Source of the DNA: UBA9732 sp963621975
GTDB taxonomy: Bacteria > Spirochaetota > Spirochaetia > Sphaerochaetales > Sphaerochaetaceae
Reading direction: 5' to 3'
Assembly (NCBI GenBank): GCA_963621975.1
Contig: CAVFGI010000028.1
Span: 1 to 15,195, forward strand
Length of the DNA: 15,195 bases
A model generated the notes under the pieces. The model had not been told where the DNA came from, did no database searches, and was given only the letters and a program-made list of their open reading frames with translations. A program made the position numbers and the translations under genes. How positions within the stretch are numbered: position 1 is the first letter of the stretch; every line of letters starts with the position of its first letter. This document shows positions 14,632-15,195 of this stretch, in pieces.

Positions 14632-14660
14632 ATTGTACCATTATGAAAATTGAGCTTCAA
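14632..14660 (-). promoter_or_regulatory. Extended -10 promoter of the aspS operon
   Basis: Minus strand: TTGAAG (14660-14655), a 17-bp spacer, and TACAAT (14637-14632) preceded by TGG, an extended -10 (TGnTACAAT). Transcription should begin near 14625, leaving a leader of about 17 nt with AGAGGT. No T-box or other attenuator fits in so short a leader. Confidence 0.7.
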
Positions 14661-14813
14661 GATATTAATAAATATTTGTGGTTATTAGGTTATTTGTTCC
14701 CACTTAGTTATTAGGTTATTTGTTCCCACCTAAATCTGATAAATCTTTATTTGAGGTTAAGAATGAAGAACTTTTCAGATAGTTTTATAGAAGGAATATC
14801 AAAAGAGCAATAA
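14643..14813 (+). other. Short broken reading frame(s), possible gene remnant
   Basis: From ATG 14643 a 23-codon frame (MKIELQDINKYLWLLGYLF...) stops at 14714 inside the second copy of a direct repeat. If one 26-bp repeat unit is removed, the frame continues to 37 codons (ending ...KNEELFR). Separately, ATG 14763 has GAGG (14753-14756) 6 bp upstream and encodes 16 codons (MKNFSDSFIEGISKEQ) to 14813. None of these resembles a family I know. They may be remnants of a decayed gene or chance frames. Confidence 0.25.
14681..14729 (+). repeat. Tandem direct duplication, 23-bp copies, 26-bp period
   Basis: Two perfect 23-bp copies (14681-14703 and 14707-14729; each begins GTTATTAGG and ends TTGTTCCCAC) are separated by TTA. 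The period of 26 is not a multiple of three, so the duplication shifts any frame crossing it. It sits upstream of the aspS promoter. Confidence 0.95.
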
Positions 14814-15136
14814 AAGGAACAATAAGCTCAAAACAAGATGTTAGATGGGTTGTAATCAAATGACCCTTACTTCTCTAAAAACCACTTTTACATCCTCTTT
14901 GGAATACAGTAAGAGTAATATTTAATTGCTATTTACTTTTATTTTACTGCGTAAACAGAGTTCATTTCTCGACTGATTCTAACTCTGTAACCTGCATAAA
15001 CTGTTTTCTTTATAAAGACTCTGTATTGAGATTACGAGGTCTGTTTTATGCAACTCCCTCTCCTTCTTTTGCAACCCCTTCGTTAGTAATTCTCAAATTG
15101 TATTAAAGGCAACCGACAATGGCAAATGCAAAAAGG
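14814..15136. other. Gene-poor stretch with inverted repeats
   Basis: No credible coding frame on either strand. Visible structure: an 8-bp perfect inverted repeat ACAGAGTT (14955-14962) / AACTCTGT (14981-14988) with an 18-nt loop, and TGCATAAA (14993-15000) / TTTATGCA (15045-15052) enclosing 44 nt. Together with the terminator at 15137 this could be a small structured RNA or a decayed mobile element. No known RNA family was recognised. Confidence 0.35.
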
Positions 15137-15178
15137 GACTGTTGCAAAAGTCATTTGACTGAGCAACAGTCTTTTTTT
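15137..15178 (+). terminator. Rho-independent terminator hairpin
   Basis: Arms GACTGTTGC (15137-15145) and GCAACAGTC (15163-15171) pair over 9 bp. An inner stem AGTC/GACT (15149-15160) continues the hairpin, and seven Ts follow (15172-15178). In the other direction the hairpin is followed by a T-run from the complement of 15130-15134, so it may work both ways. Which transcript it ends is not visible in the window. Confidence 0.8.
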
Positions 15179-15195
15179 AATTTAAATCTATACAT

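Noticed and set aside
14681..14729. CRISPR-like repeats
   Set aside because: Only two copies, separated by 3 bp, with no spacers and no cas genes.

Overview
The window reads as an AT-rich bacterial chromosome segment, most likely from a spirochaete of the Treponema type. Pointers are the exported protein at the left edge (a signal peptide ending in FAQ followed by GAAES), a treponeme-like lipoprotein box, and the mix of housekeeping genes. This placement is from protein flavour only and was not checked by a search. Apart from one stretch upstream of aspS, genes are packed tightly. No rRNA, tRNA, CRISPR array or intact mobile element was seen.

Left part (1-5133): a truncated exported protein (minus) with its own good sigma-70 promoter; galE (minus); a lone plus-strand alpha/beta hydrolase that has lost both its nucleophile serine and its histidine; then a minus-strand operon nif3-family gene > lspA > small two-helix membrane protein > beta-propeller glycosidase-like protein. 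The last two genes follow lspA by overlap or a 9-bp gap.

Middle part (5141-10228) is the most interesting. A plus-strand Lon-family protease with an intact Ser-Lys dyad but a degenerate Walker A meets, tail to tail with a 4-bp overlap, a phage-shock module: pspA-pspC (minus), the divergent sigma-54 activator pspF (plus), and a second pspA-family gene (minus) convergent with pspF. Both pspA genes have near-consensus or perfect sigma-54 promoters. Each has an almost identical 15-bp palindrome (TGGTAAAwTTTACCA) about 80 bp upstream of the promoter, the expected place for a PspF enhancer. The copy near pspF abuts its start codon, which suggests negative autoregulation. This gives a complete two-target PspF regulon that can be read directly from the DNA.

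Right part (10253-14660): a minus-strand run aspS > lipoprotein esterase > rsmI > trmH/spoU-like RNA methyltransferase, linked by an 18-bp gap, an ATGA overlap and a 23-bp overlap, driven by an extended -10 promoter in front of aspS. Upstream of aspS (14642-15195) there is no convincing gene. It holds a 26-bp-period direct duplication that breaks a small reading frame, inverted repeats, and a strong terminator hairpin.

A further theme is leaderless or nearly leaderless initiation. The Lon-like gene and the nif3 gene have -10 hexamers ending 7-8 bp before the ATG and no Shine-Dalgarno, whereas operon-internal genes mostly have clear Shine-Dalgarno sequences.
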